From Actinomycetota bacterium (GTDB lineage Bacteria; Actinomycetota; Acidimicrobiia; Acidimicrobiales; Acidimicrobiaceae), in NCBI GenBank assembly GCA_004366215.1, contig SIRY01000141.1, forward strand, positions 1 to 17,846: 17,846 nucleotides of DNA. The letters are read 5' to 3'. Under the pieces are notes generated by a model. That model made no database searches. It saw nothing but the letters and a program-made list of their open reading frames with translations, and was not told where the DNA came from. Shown in pieces: positions 1-7,129 of this stretch. The position numbers and the translations under genes were made by a program. Within the stretch, counting starts at the first letter, position 1, and every line of letters starts with the position of its first letter.

Positions 1-347
1 CGCCAGTCGAACTTCTCGACCGCCCGGATCAGGCCGAACGTTCCTTCTTGGATAAGGTCGGCGAGCTCGACGCCCCGATCCTGGTAGCGGCGAGCCCAGT
101 GCACGACGAGGCGCAGGTTGGCGGCCACCATCTCCGCCTTGGCCTCTTCATCGCCCTCGCGCACGCGCTTGGCAAGCTCGACCTGCTCGGCCGCCGAGGG
201 CAGAGGGTGCTTGGCGAGGTCGTCAAGGAACAGGCGGATCGAGTCGGCACCAAGCCCCGCGGCTTGCAGCGCTGAGTCGACCTCAGCCTGAACTGCGCGT
301 CGCCGACGCGTCCCCTGCTTTGGTGCACCCTCCGTCTTCGTCGCCAT
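1..347 (-). CDS. RNA polymerase sigma-70 family factor, primary/RpoD-like (5' part, runs off the window)
   Basis: The minus strand reads openly from an ATG at 347 to the left edge, giving about 115 residues and no stop. The protein would direct RNA polymerase to promoters. After a roughly 35-residue basic N-terminus, residues 36-70 match sigma region 1.2 ([15 protein letters not shown], then [13 protein letters not shown]). Region 2.1-2.2 follows with [37 protein letters not shown]. These are the most conserved core-binding motifs of group 1/2 sigma factors. The N-terminal extension is short, so a long region 1.1 is absent; this may be a group 2 (SigB/HrdB-like) or a short primary sigma. A purine-rich GAGAGAGG lies just upstream of the ATG. 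The rest of region 2, including -10 recognition, and regions 3 and 4 lie outside the window, so promoter specificity cannot be judged. Family assignment is firm; subgroup is inference. Confidence 0.93.
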   Translation of the reverse strand, partial: MATKTEGAPKQGTRRRRAVQAEVDSALQAAGLGADSIRLFLDDLAKHPLPSAAEQVELAKRVREGDEEAKAEMVAANLRLVVHWARRYQDRGVELADLIQEGTFGLIRAVEKFDW

Positions 348-553
348 CGTGCCCTCTCTCGTTCACTCCGCTCGCTCGCACACCATCACGACGCCAAGCT
401 CGCTCACCTCTCGCACCGACCGCCGCACCGCGCGTCCGAGACGGTACCTGCTGGCCCCACAGCACCGACCGCGCGCAACAGGCTCCCGCTGACCTCGCGT
501 CTCGTCGAAGATTCTCGGCACAGCGGGGCTCGTCGCTTGAGGGTGGGCATGAA

Positions 554-566
554 GTGGCGTCGCCAC
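554..566. promoter_or_regulatory. Palindrome GTGGCG-T-CGCCAC beside the -10-like element
   Basis: Perfect 6-bp arms surround a single central base. The palindrome abuts the AT-rich -10-like element at 567-574 and would cover the predicted start site of the minus-strand promoter. This placement fits an operator bound by a dimeric repressor. In such GC-rich DNA a 13-bp palindrome can also arise by chance. Confidence 0.3.
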
Positions 567-575
567 AGTATAACA
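567..575 (-). promoter_or_regulatory. Candidate extended -10 promoter for the sigma gene
   Basis: On the minus strand the sequence reads TGTTATACT. That is a TATACT hexamer (572 to 567) preceded by the TGn extension of extended -10 promoters, in otherwise GC-rich DNA. No good -35 is visible at 17 bp. Transcription would start near 560, giving the sigma mRNA a leader of about 210 nt. The same bases read TATAAC on the plus strand (569-574), so the LolA-side gene could also use them. This is inferred from sequence only. Confidence 0.4.
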
Positions 576-764
576 CGCCGTGAGGCCTCGTTGTTTCACC
601 ACCGGGCTGGTCGGACTCGTCCGGTGAGCCACGGAGCCACCATGGCACGCGCAGCTGAGAAGTTGGTGGGGAACGGCCGAGCGTGGGCTCAGGAGGAGCT
701 AAGGGTGAGCCAACAGGCGGCCTCGGGCGCGCGAGCGTGCTGCTGCACGATTGCTAGCGTGGAA

Positions 765-778
765 GGAGCGTTCGCTCC
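765..778. promoter_or_regulatory. Palindrome GGAGCG-TT-CGCTCC in the leader of the LolA-like gene
   Basis: Perfect 6-bp arms surround a TT and are flanked on both sides by TAGCG (755-759 and 779-783). It lies just after a -10-like TAGCGT (755-760) and about 13 bp before the Shine-Dalgarno site. It could be an operator at the start of transcription or a small hairpin in the 5' leader. The role is inference. Confidence 0.3.
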
Positions 779-791
779 TAGCGCACGAGTC

Positions 792-799
792 GAGGAGGT
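792..799 (+). promoter_or_regulatory. Shine-Dalgarno site GAGGAGGT fixing the GTG start of the LolA-like gene
   Basis: GAGGAGGT sits 4 nt before GTG 804. It favours this start over in-frame upstream codons and over ATG 831, which has no comparable site. Starting at 804 also places the hydrophobic signal sequence correctly behind a basic N-region. Confidence 0.6.
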
Positions 800-803
800 A
801 GCC

Positions 804-1931
804 GTGGCTCGTCTTGGACGGTGGCGTCGAATGAAGGTCGGGATCCCGGTCGGTGTGGCGCTCGTCGCCGTCGCTGCGGCGGCGGTGACCCCGTCGCTCG
901 CGAGCGCGCAGACGGAGTCACTGACGCCGGTCTCACCCCAGGCGCTCGTCGCCGCCGTACTCGGCGCTCGACCGCAGCAGTTCGCGGGCACCATCCAGGC
1001 GACCTCAAACCTCCTTGGGTCGCAGGCCTCGCTGCTGTCGGGTGTGCAGGGCTCGTCCCAGTCGGTCGCGATCCCGCAGGGGACGGCGAGCGTGCGGGTG
1101 TGGCGCGGTGCCGGCGCCGACCTGCGCGTCTCGGTCCTGAACGCGGCCAGTGAGCGGGATCTCTACGTGACCGCCGACGGGGCTTGGGTGTGGGACTCGA
1201 GCGGATCGAGCGTCGTCCACCTCGTGGCTAGCCGGAGCGCTGCGGCTCCGAGCTCAGCGTCGTCAGCGAGCTCAGCGACGTTCGACCCGACGACGGCGGC
1301 GGCGCAGCTGCTCGCACGTCTCTCGGTCGACTCGTCGGTGCGCCTCGGCCAGAACACCTACGTCGCTGGCCGGGCCGCCTACACGCTCGTGGTCACCCCG
1401 ACGCAGGCGGGGACCACGGTCGGGTCGATCACCTTCGACGTCGACGCAGCGACCGACGCTATCCTCGGTGCTAGCGTGACGAACCAGGCGGGTGCGACTG
1501 TGCTGAGCTGGCAGTTCACCTCCATCGCCTTTGCGCCGCAGCCTGCGTCGATCTTCGCCTTCACCCCGCCGGCTGGATCTCACGTCACGACCCGCACCAT
1601 CGGCCAGGCAGCGCTCGGCGCTGGTGGGATGGGGGCGCTCGGTGTCGGCTGGAGCGCAACACCGCCCAGCTCGTCGGCTCGGGTCCTCGGGTCCGGCTGG
1701 GACCGTGTCGCTGTGGTGAGCGCGCCGTCGCGGGGCCAGAACGCCGGCAGCTCGTCGCTCGCGGTCACCCTGCGGGCGCTCGAGGAGCCAGTCGTGCTTC
1801 CGAGCGGCCAGAGCGCTGAGCTCGTCCGCTCGACGCTCGTCAACGCCCTCATCCTGCCGTCGGGGACCACGCTCGTCGGAGCGGTGACGCCGTCGGTACT
1901 CGAGGCTGACGTCGCGGCGATCAACGGGTGA
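804..1931 (+). CDS. Exported LolA-like protein, partner of an ABC exporter
   Basis: A 375-aa protein. The first 35 residues are a classical signal peptide: basic MARLGRWRRMK, an Ala/Val-rich core, then cleavage after ASA (residues 33-35). There is no lipobox Cys, so it should be secreted rather than lipid-anchored. The middle (about 150-265) resembles the LolA/LppX-type lipoprotein-carrier fold of actinobacterial proteins: GRAAYTLVVTP, then GSITFDVDAATDAILGASV, and a FTPPAGSHV turn. The C-terminal part ends with VLGSGWD, a SAELVRSTLVNALILPSG segment and LVGAVTP, a pattern I associate with these LolA-like proteins. The stop overlaps the GTG of the ABC ATPase (GTGA), so translation is probably coupled. 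By analogy it may bind a hydrophobic ligand handled by the exporter. Substrate is unknown. Ser/Ala/Thr richness around 225-250 suggests a flexible linker. Confidence 0.75.
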   Translation: MARLGRWRRMKVGIPVGVALVAVAAAAVTPSLASAQTESLTPVSPQALVAAVLGARPQQFAGTIQATSNLLGSQASLLSGVQGSSQSVAIPQGTASVRVWRGAGADLRVSVLNAASERDLYVTADGAWVWDSSGSSVVHLVASRSAAAPSSASSASSATFDPTTAAAQLLARLSVDSSVRLGQNTYVAGRAAYTLVVTPTQAGTTVGSITFDVDAATDAILGASVTNQAGATVLSWQFTSIAFAPQPASIFAFTPPAGSHVTTRTIGQAALGAGGMGALGVGWSATPPSSSARVLGSGWDRVAVVSAPSRGQNAGSSSLAVTLRALEEPVVLPSGQSAELVRSTLVNALILPSGTTLVGAVTPSVLEADVAAING

Positions 1932-2833
1932 GCGACGCGATCGTGGCCGAGGGGCTCTCGAAGTCCTTCGGCCGCACGAGGGTGCTCTACGACGTGAGCT
2001 TCTCCGTGCCGACAGGCTCGATCTTTGGCTTCCTCGGTCCGAACGGCTCAGGTAAGACGACCTCACTCCGCATCCTCCTCGGCCTCGTCTTCGCCGACGG
2101 CGGCAGCGCGCAGGTCCTCGGCTCCGACGTGCCAAGGCTCGAGGGCGTGCGGCAACGGGTCGGTGCACTCGTCGAAGGTCCGGGCTACGTGCCCTACCTC
2201 AGCGCGAGCGACAACCTCGCTCGACTGCTCGCAGCGCGAGGCGTCCCTCGCCGCCGACGCGACGCCATGGTGGCTGACGCGCTCGAACGCGTCGGACTCG
2301 GTTCGGTCGCTGCACGCCGCGTCGGACGGTTCTCCCTCGGTATGCGGCAGCGGCTCGGGATCGCCCAAGCGCTCGTGCACGAGCCCGAGCTGCTCATCCT
2401 CGACGAGCCGACGAACGGCCTCGACCCGGCTGGCATGCGAGAGGTGCGCCGCCTCCTCGTCGCGCTCGCCAGCGAGGGCCGCACGGTGGTGCTCTCGACA
2501 CACCTGCTCAGCGAAGCAGAGCAGATGTGCAGCGGCGTCGCGTTCATGACCCAGGGCCGCGCGGCGCGCGCCGGTCCCGGGGCGGACCTCCGAGAGCGGC
2601 ACGAGCTGTCGTGGAGAGTGCGTGGAACGCCGCTCGCGCCGATCCTGGCCCTGCCCGGCGCGCGCCCCTGTCGCGACGGGTCCGTGGAGATCACGGCGCC
2701 CCGACGGGAGATCGCACCCATCGTCACGCACCTCGTCGGAGTAGGTGTCCAGCTCGAGGAGGTGACTCCGCTCGTGCCAAGCCTTGAGGACCTGTTCCTT
2801 GCCGAGGTGGGCGAGGGGTTCGATGTTCGCTGA
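1928..2833 (+). CDS. ABC transporter ATP-binding protein (ABC-2/BcrA-type exporter)
   Basis: A 301-aa cytoplasmic ATPase that would power the permease encoded next. Walker A GPNGSGKTT is at 37-45, the signature FSLGMRQRLG at 135-144, Walker B LLILDEP at 155-161 with the catalytic Glu, a D-loop NGLDP, and the switch His in STHLL at 192. The Q-loop position reads LVEGPG (81-86), with Glu instead of Gln; this is common in BcrA-like drug or bacteriocin exporters. The roughly 90-residue C-terminal extension ending in LEDLFLAEVGEG is typical of that subfamily. The gene starts at GTG 1928, overlapping the previous stop by 4 nt, and its end overlaps the permease start by 11 nt. The three genes therefore form one operon. 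The exported substrate cannot be read from the sequence. Confidence 0.93.
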   Translation: MSDAIVAEGLSKSFGRTRVLYDVSFSVPTGSIFGFLGPNGSGKTTSLRILLGLVFADGGSAQVLGSDVPRLEGVRQRVGALVEGPGYVPYLSASDNLARLLAARGVPRRRRDAMVADALERVGLGSVAARRVGRFSLGMRQRLGIAQALVHEPELLILDEPTNGLDPAGMREVRRLLVALASEGRTVVLSTHLLSEAEQMCSGVAFMTQGRAARAGPGADLRERHELSWRVRGTPLAPILALPGARPCRDGSVEITAPRREIAPIVTHLVGVGVQLEEVTPLVPSLEDLFLAEVGEGFDVR

Positions 2834-3623
2834 CGAGCTCGCGCGGGTCTTTCGCCGACCGCGAAACCTCGTGATCTTGGTGCTCCTCGGCCTGCTGCCG
2901 CTCGTGCTCGGCGTCGTCGTCAAGGTGGCGGGTAGCCCGCGCAACGGCGGAGGACCGCCGCTCTTTGCGCAGATCACCCAGAACGCTGTGTTCCTCCCCG
3001 CGGCCGCGCTCGCGACGATGGGAGCGCTCGTCCTGCCGCTCGCGGTCGCGATCGTCGCCGGAGACGCGGTCGCCGGAGACGCGGCGAACGGGTCGCTTCG
3101 CTACCTCGTCCTCGCAGCCGGCTCGCGCACCCGCGTCCTCGTCGCCAAGGCGACTGCTGGGCTCGTCTTCGCGCTCGCTGCCGCGGGGGTCGTCGCGCTC
3201 GTGGGACTCGTCGTCGGCGCGGCCCTGTTCCCTCACGGGCGCCCCGTCACCCTCTCGGGCCAGGAGGTCAGCCTCGCACGCGGCGTCGCCGACGTCGTCG
3301 TGAGCGCGCTCGTCGCCGGCGCCTCGCTCGTCGGTGTCGTCGCCGTGGGCGTTGCGCTCTCGACGATGACGGCGTCGTCACTGACGGCGACCGCGCTCAC
3401 GCTCGCCATCGTCATCGCGACCGAGGTGGTCGGCGCCGTTCCGCAGCTCGCCGGTGTGCGACCGGTGCTCGTCTCGACCTACTGGGGAGCGTTCGTGAAC
3501 GTGTTCCGCTCGCCCGCCTACCTGACACCCATCGTCAAAGACCTCCTCGAGCAGGCAGGGTGGCTCGTGGTGTGGGGAACGTTGGCGGTGTCGAACTTCA
3601 GCCAGCGCGACATCGTGACGTGA
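2823..3623 (+). CDS. ABC-2 type permease of the LolA-linked exporter
   Basis: A 266-aa integral membrane protein. ATG 2823 lies inside the end of the ATPase gene, and the protein opens with the short amphipathic helix MFADELARVFRRPRN typical of ABC-2 permeases. About six hydrophobic segments are visible, near 15-35, 58-80, 104-135, 155-180, 187-205 and 242-257. The AGDAVAGDAANGSLRYLVLA stretch (79-98) corresponds to the conserved cytoplasmic loop of this family (E/D..GT/S.R.LL). The tail ends in WGTLAVSNFSQRDI, a common ending for actinobacterial members. It would form the channel with two ATPase subunits. It belongs to the operon starting at 804. Substrate unknown. Confidence 0.85.
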   Translation: MFADELARVFRRPRNLVILVLLGLLPLVLGVVVKVAGSPRNGGGPPLFAQITQNAVFLPAAALATMGALVLPLAVAIVAGDAVAGDAANGSLRYLVLAAGSRTRVLVAKATAGLVFALAAAGVVALVGLVVGAALFPHGRPVTLSGQEVSLARGVADVVVSALVAGASLVGVVAVGVALSTMTASSLTATALTLAIVIATEVVGAVPQLAGVRPVLVSTYWGAFVNVFRSPAYLTPIVKDLLEQAGWLVVWGTLAVSNFSQRDIVT

Positions 3624-3686
3624 GCGGGGTCGCGCCGGTCTCCAAAAGGTGCAGACGCAGACGTAAGCTCGACGTTGGAGGTCACA

Positions 3687-3866
3687 ATGGTCGTACGGAT
3701 CGTCGCTTGGGTCATCGGACTCGTGGTGGTCGTTGCGGTGCTCGGGCTGCTGCTCGCACTCGTCCGTGACCTGCTCACGGTGGCGCTCGGCGTCGCGGTC
3801 GTCGTCGTCGTGGCGCTCGCGTTGCGTGCGCTAGCCCGCGCAGCGACGAGGCAGGGGGGCCGCTGA
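3687..3866 (+). CDS. Small hydrophobic membrane protein (59 aa)
   Basis: ATG 3687 follows a GGAGGT site (3677-3682) at proper spacing, so I prefer it to the upstream TTG at 3675. The peptide is almost all Val, Leu and Ala: one membrane span at about 3-27, a short charged turn with RDLL, a second span at about 31-48, and a basic tail RALARAATRQGGR. It should be a helical hairpin in the membrane with a cytoplasmic basic end. A -10-like TAAGCT lies at 3664-3669, giving it a possible own promoter 63 nt after the ABC operon. I do not recognise a family. It could be a small stress-related or transporter accessory protein. It converges with the DUF885 gene, leaving only 6 nt between stops. Confidence 0.6.
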   Translation: MVVRIVAWVIGLVVVVAVLGLLLALVRDLLTVALGVAVVVVVALALRALARAATRQGGR

Positions 3867-3872
3867 GCGGCG

Positions 3873-5504
3873 CTAGCGAGCGGGTTCGATCGTCTCGGCG
3901 ACGGCGAGGAGCTGGTCGAGGCTGATGAACCCGAGGTTGAGCGCGGTTTCGTGGAACGTGCGGTCGTCGACGCCCCGGCGTCGCGCAGCGGCACGCGCCT
4001 CGAGCCAGACACGCTCGCCGAGCTTGTAGCTCGTCGCCTGAGCGGGCCAGCCGAGGTAGCGATCGACCTCGCTCGCGGCAAATCCGTCGTCGACGCCACC
4101 GACGTCGACGAGGTAGGCGATCGCGCGCGACGGCGTCAGCGTCTCGGTCGCTCCAGCGCCGAGGTCCACCGCGACGCCGACGTGCAGACCGACGTCGACG
4201 AGGATGCGCGCGGTGCGAAACAGCTGCGAGTAGATGTGGCCGATGCGGTAGGCGGGGTCATCGAGCAGGCCGAGCTCGTCGGCGAGGCGCTCTGCGTAGA
4301 GGGCCCACCCCTCGACGTGGCCGGAGATGGCGCCGAGCACGCGCTGGAAGGGATCGAGCGCCCCCCCTCGCCAGGTGGCGATGCCGGTCTGGAGGTGGTG
4401 CCCCGGCACCGACTCGTGGTGCACGGTCGTCAGCTCGCTCCAGAGCGAGAACGACGTCTGCCCGCGCGTCGGGTACCAGGTGCGCCCAGGGCGCGACAGG
4501 TCGCTCGAGGGAGGCGTGTAGTACATCGCCGCGGCACCACCGGGCGGCGCCTCGAGGGCCTCGCAGCGACGAAGCTCGGTTGGCAGGCTCACGACCCTCG
4601 TCGTGACGACCTCCATGGCGCGGTCGATGCGCCCCTGGTTCCACCGAAGGAACGCGTCGACACCCTCGATGCGGTACGCGTCGATCGCATCGAGGGCAGC
4701 CGGCAGCCCAGGCCCAGGCTCGAGGCCGAGCAGTCGAGCCTCCCGCTCGAGCTCGGCGAGCAGGCGTTCACGCTCAGCGACCGCCCAGGCCACCGCCTCG
4801 ACCGGGTCGAAGAGGCGTCCGTTCGCCGCGCGGCACCACAGCTCCCAGCGCTCGCGACCGACGCCGTCACGTTCGCTCGCGCGGGGGGCGTAGTCGTCGC
4901 GAAGGTAGGAGCCAAGGTCGGCGTAGGCCTGCGCAGCGCGACGCAGGCGATCCTCGGTGGATCCTCCGATCGCTGTGCCGCCGAGCGCGCGGGCGAGCCG
5001 AGCTCTGAGTCCCTCGAAGTAGTGCGCCGCGGTCTCGTCAGCGAGGGCTGCGGCCGCGAGCGCCTGGCGACGCTGACCTCTGTGACCGTTCGCGAGGCCG
5101 GCCTCGAGGGTCGCGCGGTAGCCAGCGAGTGCCTCAGGGACGGCACCGAGACGCTCGGCGACGAGCTCGACGTCTGAGGGGGTGTCGATGCGCATGAGGT
5201 CGAAGGCCTGCTTGATCGCGTGTTGCGGCGACGCGATGACGTTCACCGCCGCCTCGTGCTCCCCGGCCTCGTAGAGAGCGAGCTCGGTCTCGAGGCGTTC
5301 GACGGCGAGGTCTCGCGCCACCGGATCGAGGGTGTCGTCGGCAGCGATCCACTCGAGGGCGTCGCGAGCGAGCGCCGCTCGGGCGGCTTCCCCCGCAGGC
5401 GAGAAGTCGGGGAGGCGGTCCTGACCGAGGGGCTCACCGAGCTCGGTGGCGAGGATGGGATCGAGCTCGAGGAGGCCAGCGAGGTAGCGTTCGGTAGCGC
5501 GCAT
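3873..5504 (-). CDS. DUF885 family protein, predicted zinc metallopeptidase-like enzyme
   Basis: A 543-aa protein without a signal peptide, so probably cytoplasmic. The signature is HHESVPGHHLQ at 362-372: a His-Glu-Ser...Gly-His-His arrangement characteristic of DUF885 and reminiscent of zinc-peptidase HExxH helices. Further family motifs are TPPSSDLSRPGRTWYPT (330-346), EGWALYAERL (398-407), FRTARILVDVGLH (429-441) and YLGWPAQATSYKLGE (483-497). Length fits the family (about 550-600). The start ATG 5504 (MRATERYLAG) matches the usual N-terminus; upstream frame is not protein-like. A -10-like TAGGAT lies only 7 nt before the ATG, so the mRNA may be leaderless. Substrate is unknown; peptidase activity is inferred from the motif. 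Divergent from the dehydrogenase gene. Confidence 0.88.
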   Translation of the reverse strand: MRATERYLAGLLELDPILATELGEPLGQDRLPDFSPAGEAARAALARDALEWIAADDTLDPVARDLAVERLETELALYEAGEHEAAVNVIASPQHAIKQAFDLMRIDTPSDVELVAERLGAVPEALAGYRATLEAGLANGHRGQRRQALAAAALADETAAHYFEGLRARLARALGGTAIGGSTEDRLRRAAQAYADLGSYLRDDYAPRASERDGVGRERWELWCRAANGRLFDPVEAVAWAVAERERLLAELEREARLLGLEPGPGLPAALDAIDAYRIEGVDAFLRWNQGRIDRAMEVVTTRVVSLPTELRRCEALEAPPGGAAAMYYTPPSSDLSRPGRTWYPTRGQTSFSLWSELTTVHHESVPGHHLQTGIATWRGGALDPFQRVLGAISGHVEGWALYAERLADELGLLDDPAYRIGHIYSQLFRTARILVDVGLHVGVAVDLGAGATETLTPSRAIAYLVDVGGVDDGFAASEVDRYLGWPAQATSYKLGERVWLEARAAARRRGVDDRTFHETALNLGFISLDQLLAVAETIEPAR

Positions 5505-5511
5505 GGCATGG

Positions 5512-5517
5512 ATCCTA
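5512..5517 (-). promoter_or_regulatory. Candidate -10 box (TAGGAT) of the DUF885 gene
   Basis: TAGGAT on the minus strand fits the actinobacterial TAnnnT pattern. Only 7 nt separate it from the ATG at 5504, which suggests transcription starts at or next to the start codon. No clear -35 is visible. Confidence 0.4.
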
Positions 5518-5572
5518 GGCGTGCGGGAATCGCGGCTGCTCGCGCGCGTGAGCGATGGAACCAGTCGCCGTC

Positions 5573-5580
5573 GGTAGGCT
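5573..5580 (+). promoter_or_regulatory. Candidate -10 box (GGTAGGCT) of the succinate-semialdehyde dehydrogenase gene
   Basis: The element lies 34 nt before the GTG start and is one of four GGTAGSCT copies that precede plus-strand genes in this window. It would give a leader of about 28 nt containing the near-perfect AAGGAGGT ribosome site at 5602-5609. No good -35 hexamer is visible 16-18 bp upstream. Confidence 0.5.
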
Positions 5581-5614
5581 ACGGGCATCGTGTCGGGTGC
5601 GAAGGAGGTCCCTC

Positions 5615-7078
5615 GTGGACGAGCGTGAACGCGCCGTTGTGCAGTCCGTGCCAACGGGGCTCTACATCGGCGGGGAGTGGCGCGAGGCGGCCAGTGGCGC
5701 GCGCTTTGTGGTGGAGGACCCCGCGACCGGCGAGGAGATCGCCACCGTTGCGGACGCGAGTGAAGCAGACGCGCGCGCTGCGGTCGACGCTGCGGTTGCG
5801 ATGCAGCCCGCCTGGGCGGCGACGGCGCCGCGAGAGCGCGGTGAGATCCTGCGTCGCGCCTTCGAAGCTATCCTCGAGGCTCAGGACGACCTCGCGCTGC
5901 TCATGACCCTCGAGATGGGCAAGCCGGTCGCCGAGTCACGGGCGGAGGTCGCCTACGCGGCCGAGTTCTTCCGCTGGTTCGCGGAGGAGGCGGTGCGGAT
6001 TCGTGGCGACTTCTACATCTCGCCCGACGCCGCCACGCGAGTCTTGACGACCCGCCAGCCGGTCGGCCCGAGCTACCTCATCACGCCGTGGAACTTCCCG
6101 CTCGCGATGGGCACGCGCAAGGTCGGCCCAGCGCTCGCCGCCGGCTGCACGGTCATCCTCAAGCCCGCCGAGCAGACCCCCCTGTGCTCGCTCGCGCTCG
6201 CGTCGATCCTCGAGCGCGCGGGGCTGCCAGGCGGTGTGCTCAACGTCGTGACGACCGAGCACCCCGGTCCGATCAGCGACGTCATCATCGAGCACCCGGG
6301 CCTGCGGAAGCTCTCGTTCACCGGCTCGACTGAGGTCGGCAGCCTGCTCATGCGCAAGGCCTCGAGCGGCCTGCTGCGGCTGTCGATGGAGCTCGGAGGC
6401 AACGCGCCACTCATCGTCTTCGAAGACGCAGACCTCGACAAGGCGGTCGCTGGCGCGGTCTTTGCCAAGATGCGTAACGGAGGGGAGGCGTGTACCTCGG
6501 CGAACCGGATCTTCGTGCACCGCTCGATCGCTGAGGAGTTTGCGGGCCGGCTCGCGGCCGCGCTGAGCGCACTCAAGGTGGCTCGAGGCACCGAGCCGGG
6601 CGCGAACGTCGGGCCGCTCATCGATCACGACGCCCTCGCCAAGGTGTCGGGCCTCGTCGACGACGCGGTCGCTCGCGGAGGCCGGGTGATGACCGGTGGC
6701 GCGCGCACTGGAGAACGCGGCTACTTCTACGCGCCGACGGTGCTCTTTGACGTGCCGACGACAGCGCGGGTGTTTCGCGAGGAGATCTTTGGCCCGGTCG
6801 CACCGGTGTACCCCTTCGACGACGACGACGAGGCGATCCGGCTGGCCAACGACACGACCTACGGCCTCGTCGGCTACATCTTCACCGAGTCGCTCAAGCG
6901 GGCCGTGCGGACGATCGAAGCCCTCGAGACCGGCATGGTCGGGGTCAACCAGGGTCTCGTCTCGAACGCAGCCGCTCCCTTCGGCGGGGTGAAGCGCTCT
7001 GGCTTTGGCCGCGAGGGTGGCTTCGAGGGGATCCACGAGTACCTGTCGGTCAAGTACGCGGCGCTCAACCTGGGCTGA
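5615..7078 (+). CDS. gabD: Succinate-semialdehyde dehydrogenase (NAD(P)+), aldehyde dehydrogenase superfamily
   Basis: A 487-aa cytosolic enzyme predicted to oxidise succinate semialdehyde to succinate, the last step of GABA breakdown and of the TCA-cycle bypass through semialdehyde. Visible residues: PWNFP with Asn160, the cofactor-binding ILKPAEQTP (181-189) and FTGSTE (235-240), general-base Glu259 in MELGGNAP, catalytic Cys293 in [12 protein letters not shown], and EEIFGPV (389-395). The C-terminal [20 protein letters not shown] and GREGG...EYL.VKY pattern is characteristic of SSADH rather than of general aldehyde dehydrogenases, but related semialdehyde substrates remain possible. GTG 5615 is chosen because AAGGAGGT lies 5 nt upstream. 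The next gene, a peroxidase, follows after 51 nt on the same strand and may be co-transcribed. No aminotransferase or decarboxylase is adjacent. Confidence 0.88.
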   Translation: MDERERAVVQSVPTGLYIGGEWREAASGARFVVEDPATGEEIATVADASEADARAAVDAAVAMQPAWAATAPRERGEILRRAFEAILEAQDDLALLMTLEMGKPVAESRAEVAYAAEFFRWFAEEAVRIRGDFYISPDAATRVLTTRQPVGPSYLITPWNFPLAMGTRKVGPALAAGCTVILKPAEQTPLCSLALASILERAGLPGGVLNVVTTEHPGPISDVIIEHPGLRKLSFTGSTEVGSLLMRKASSGLLRLSMELGGNAPLIVFEDADLDKAVAGAVFAKMRNGGEACTSANRIFVHRSIAEEFAGRLAAALSALKVARGTEPGANVGPLIDHDALAKVSGLVDDAVARGGRVMTGGARTGERGYFYAPTVLFDVPTTARVFREEIFGPVAPVYPFDDDDEAIRLANDTTYGLVGYIFTESLKRAVRTIEALETGMVGVNQGLVSNAAAPFGGVKRSGFGREGGFEGIHEYLSVKYAALNLG

Positions 7079-7129
7079 GGCGGGAACACTCGGCGTGGCC
7101 GTGGCCTTGGTAGAGGCGAAGGAGGTACC

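Larger units (their letters stand above)
348..803. other. Non-coding divergent region between the sigma gene and the LolA-like gene
   Basis: This is the only gap longer than 300 bases. Open frames cross it, but none has family-like composition or a start that fits, and I see no tRNA or known riboswitch. It holds promoter-like hexamers on both strands near 567-574, a 13-bp palindrome at 554-566, a -10-like TAGCGT at 755-760, a 14-bp palindrome at 765-778 and a strong Shine-Dalgarno site at 792-799. It most likely carries the two divergent promoters, with long leaders on both sides. Confidence 0.7.

Noticed and set aside
705..804. GTG 705 behind GGAGGAGCTAAGG as an alternative start of the LolA-like gene
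   Set aside because: It would bury the signal peptide about 43 residues into the protein; GTG 804 with GAGGAGGT gives a normal export signal.
3859..3871. Small dyad GCCGC-TGA-GCGGC at the junction of the 59-aa gene and the DUF885 gene as a two-way terminator
   Set aside because: A 5-bp stem with a 3-nt loop and no T-run is too weak and easily arises by chance at this GC content.
3951..5177. Long plus-strand open frame opposite the DUF885 gene
   Set aside because: It is rich in Arg, Asp, Glu and Val with no family motif and lies fully antisense to a gene with clear conserved motifs; such frames are common in GC-rich DNA.
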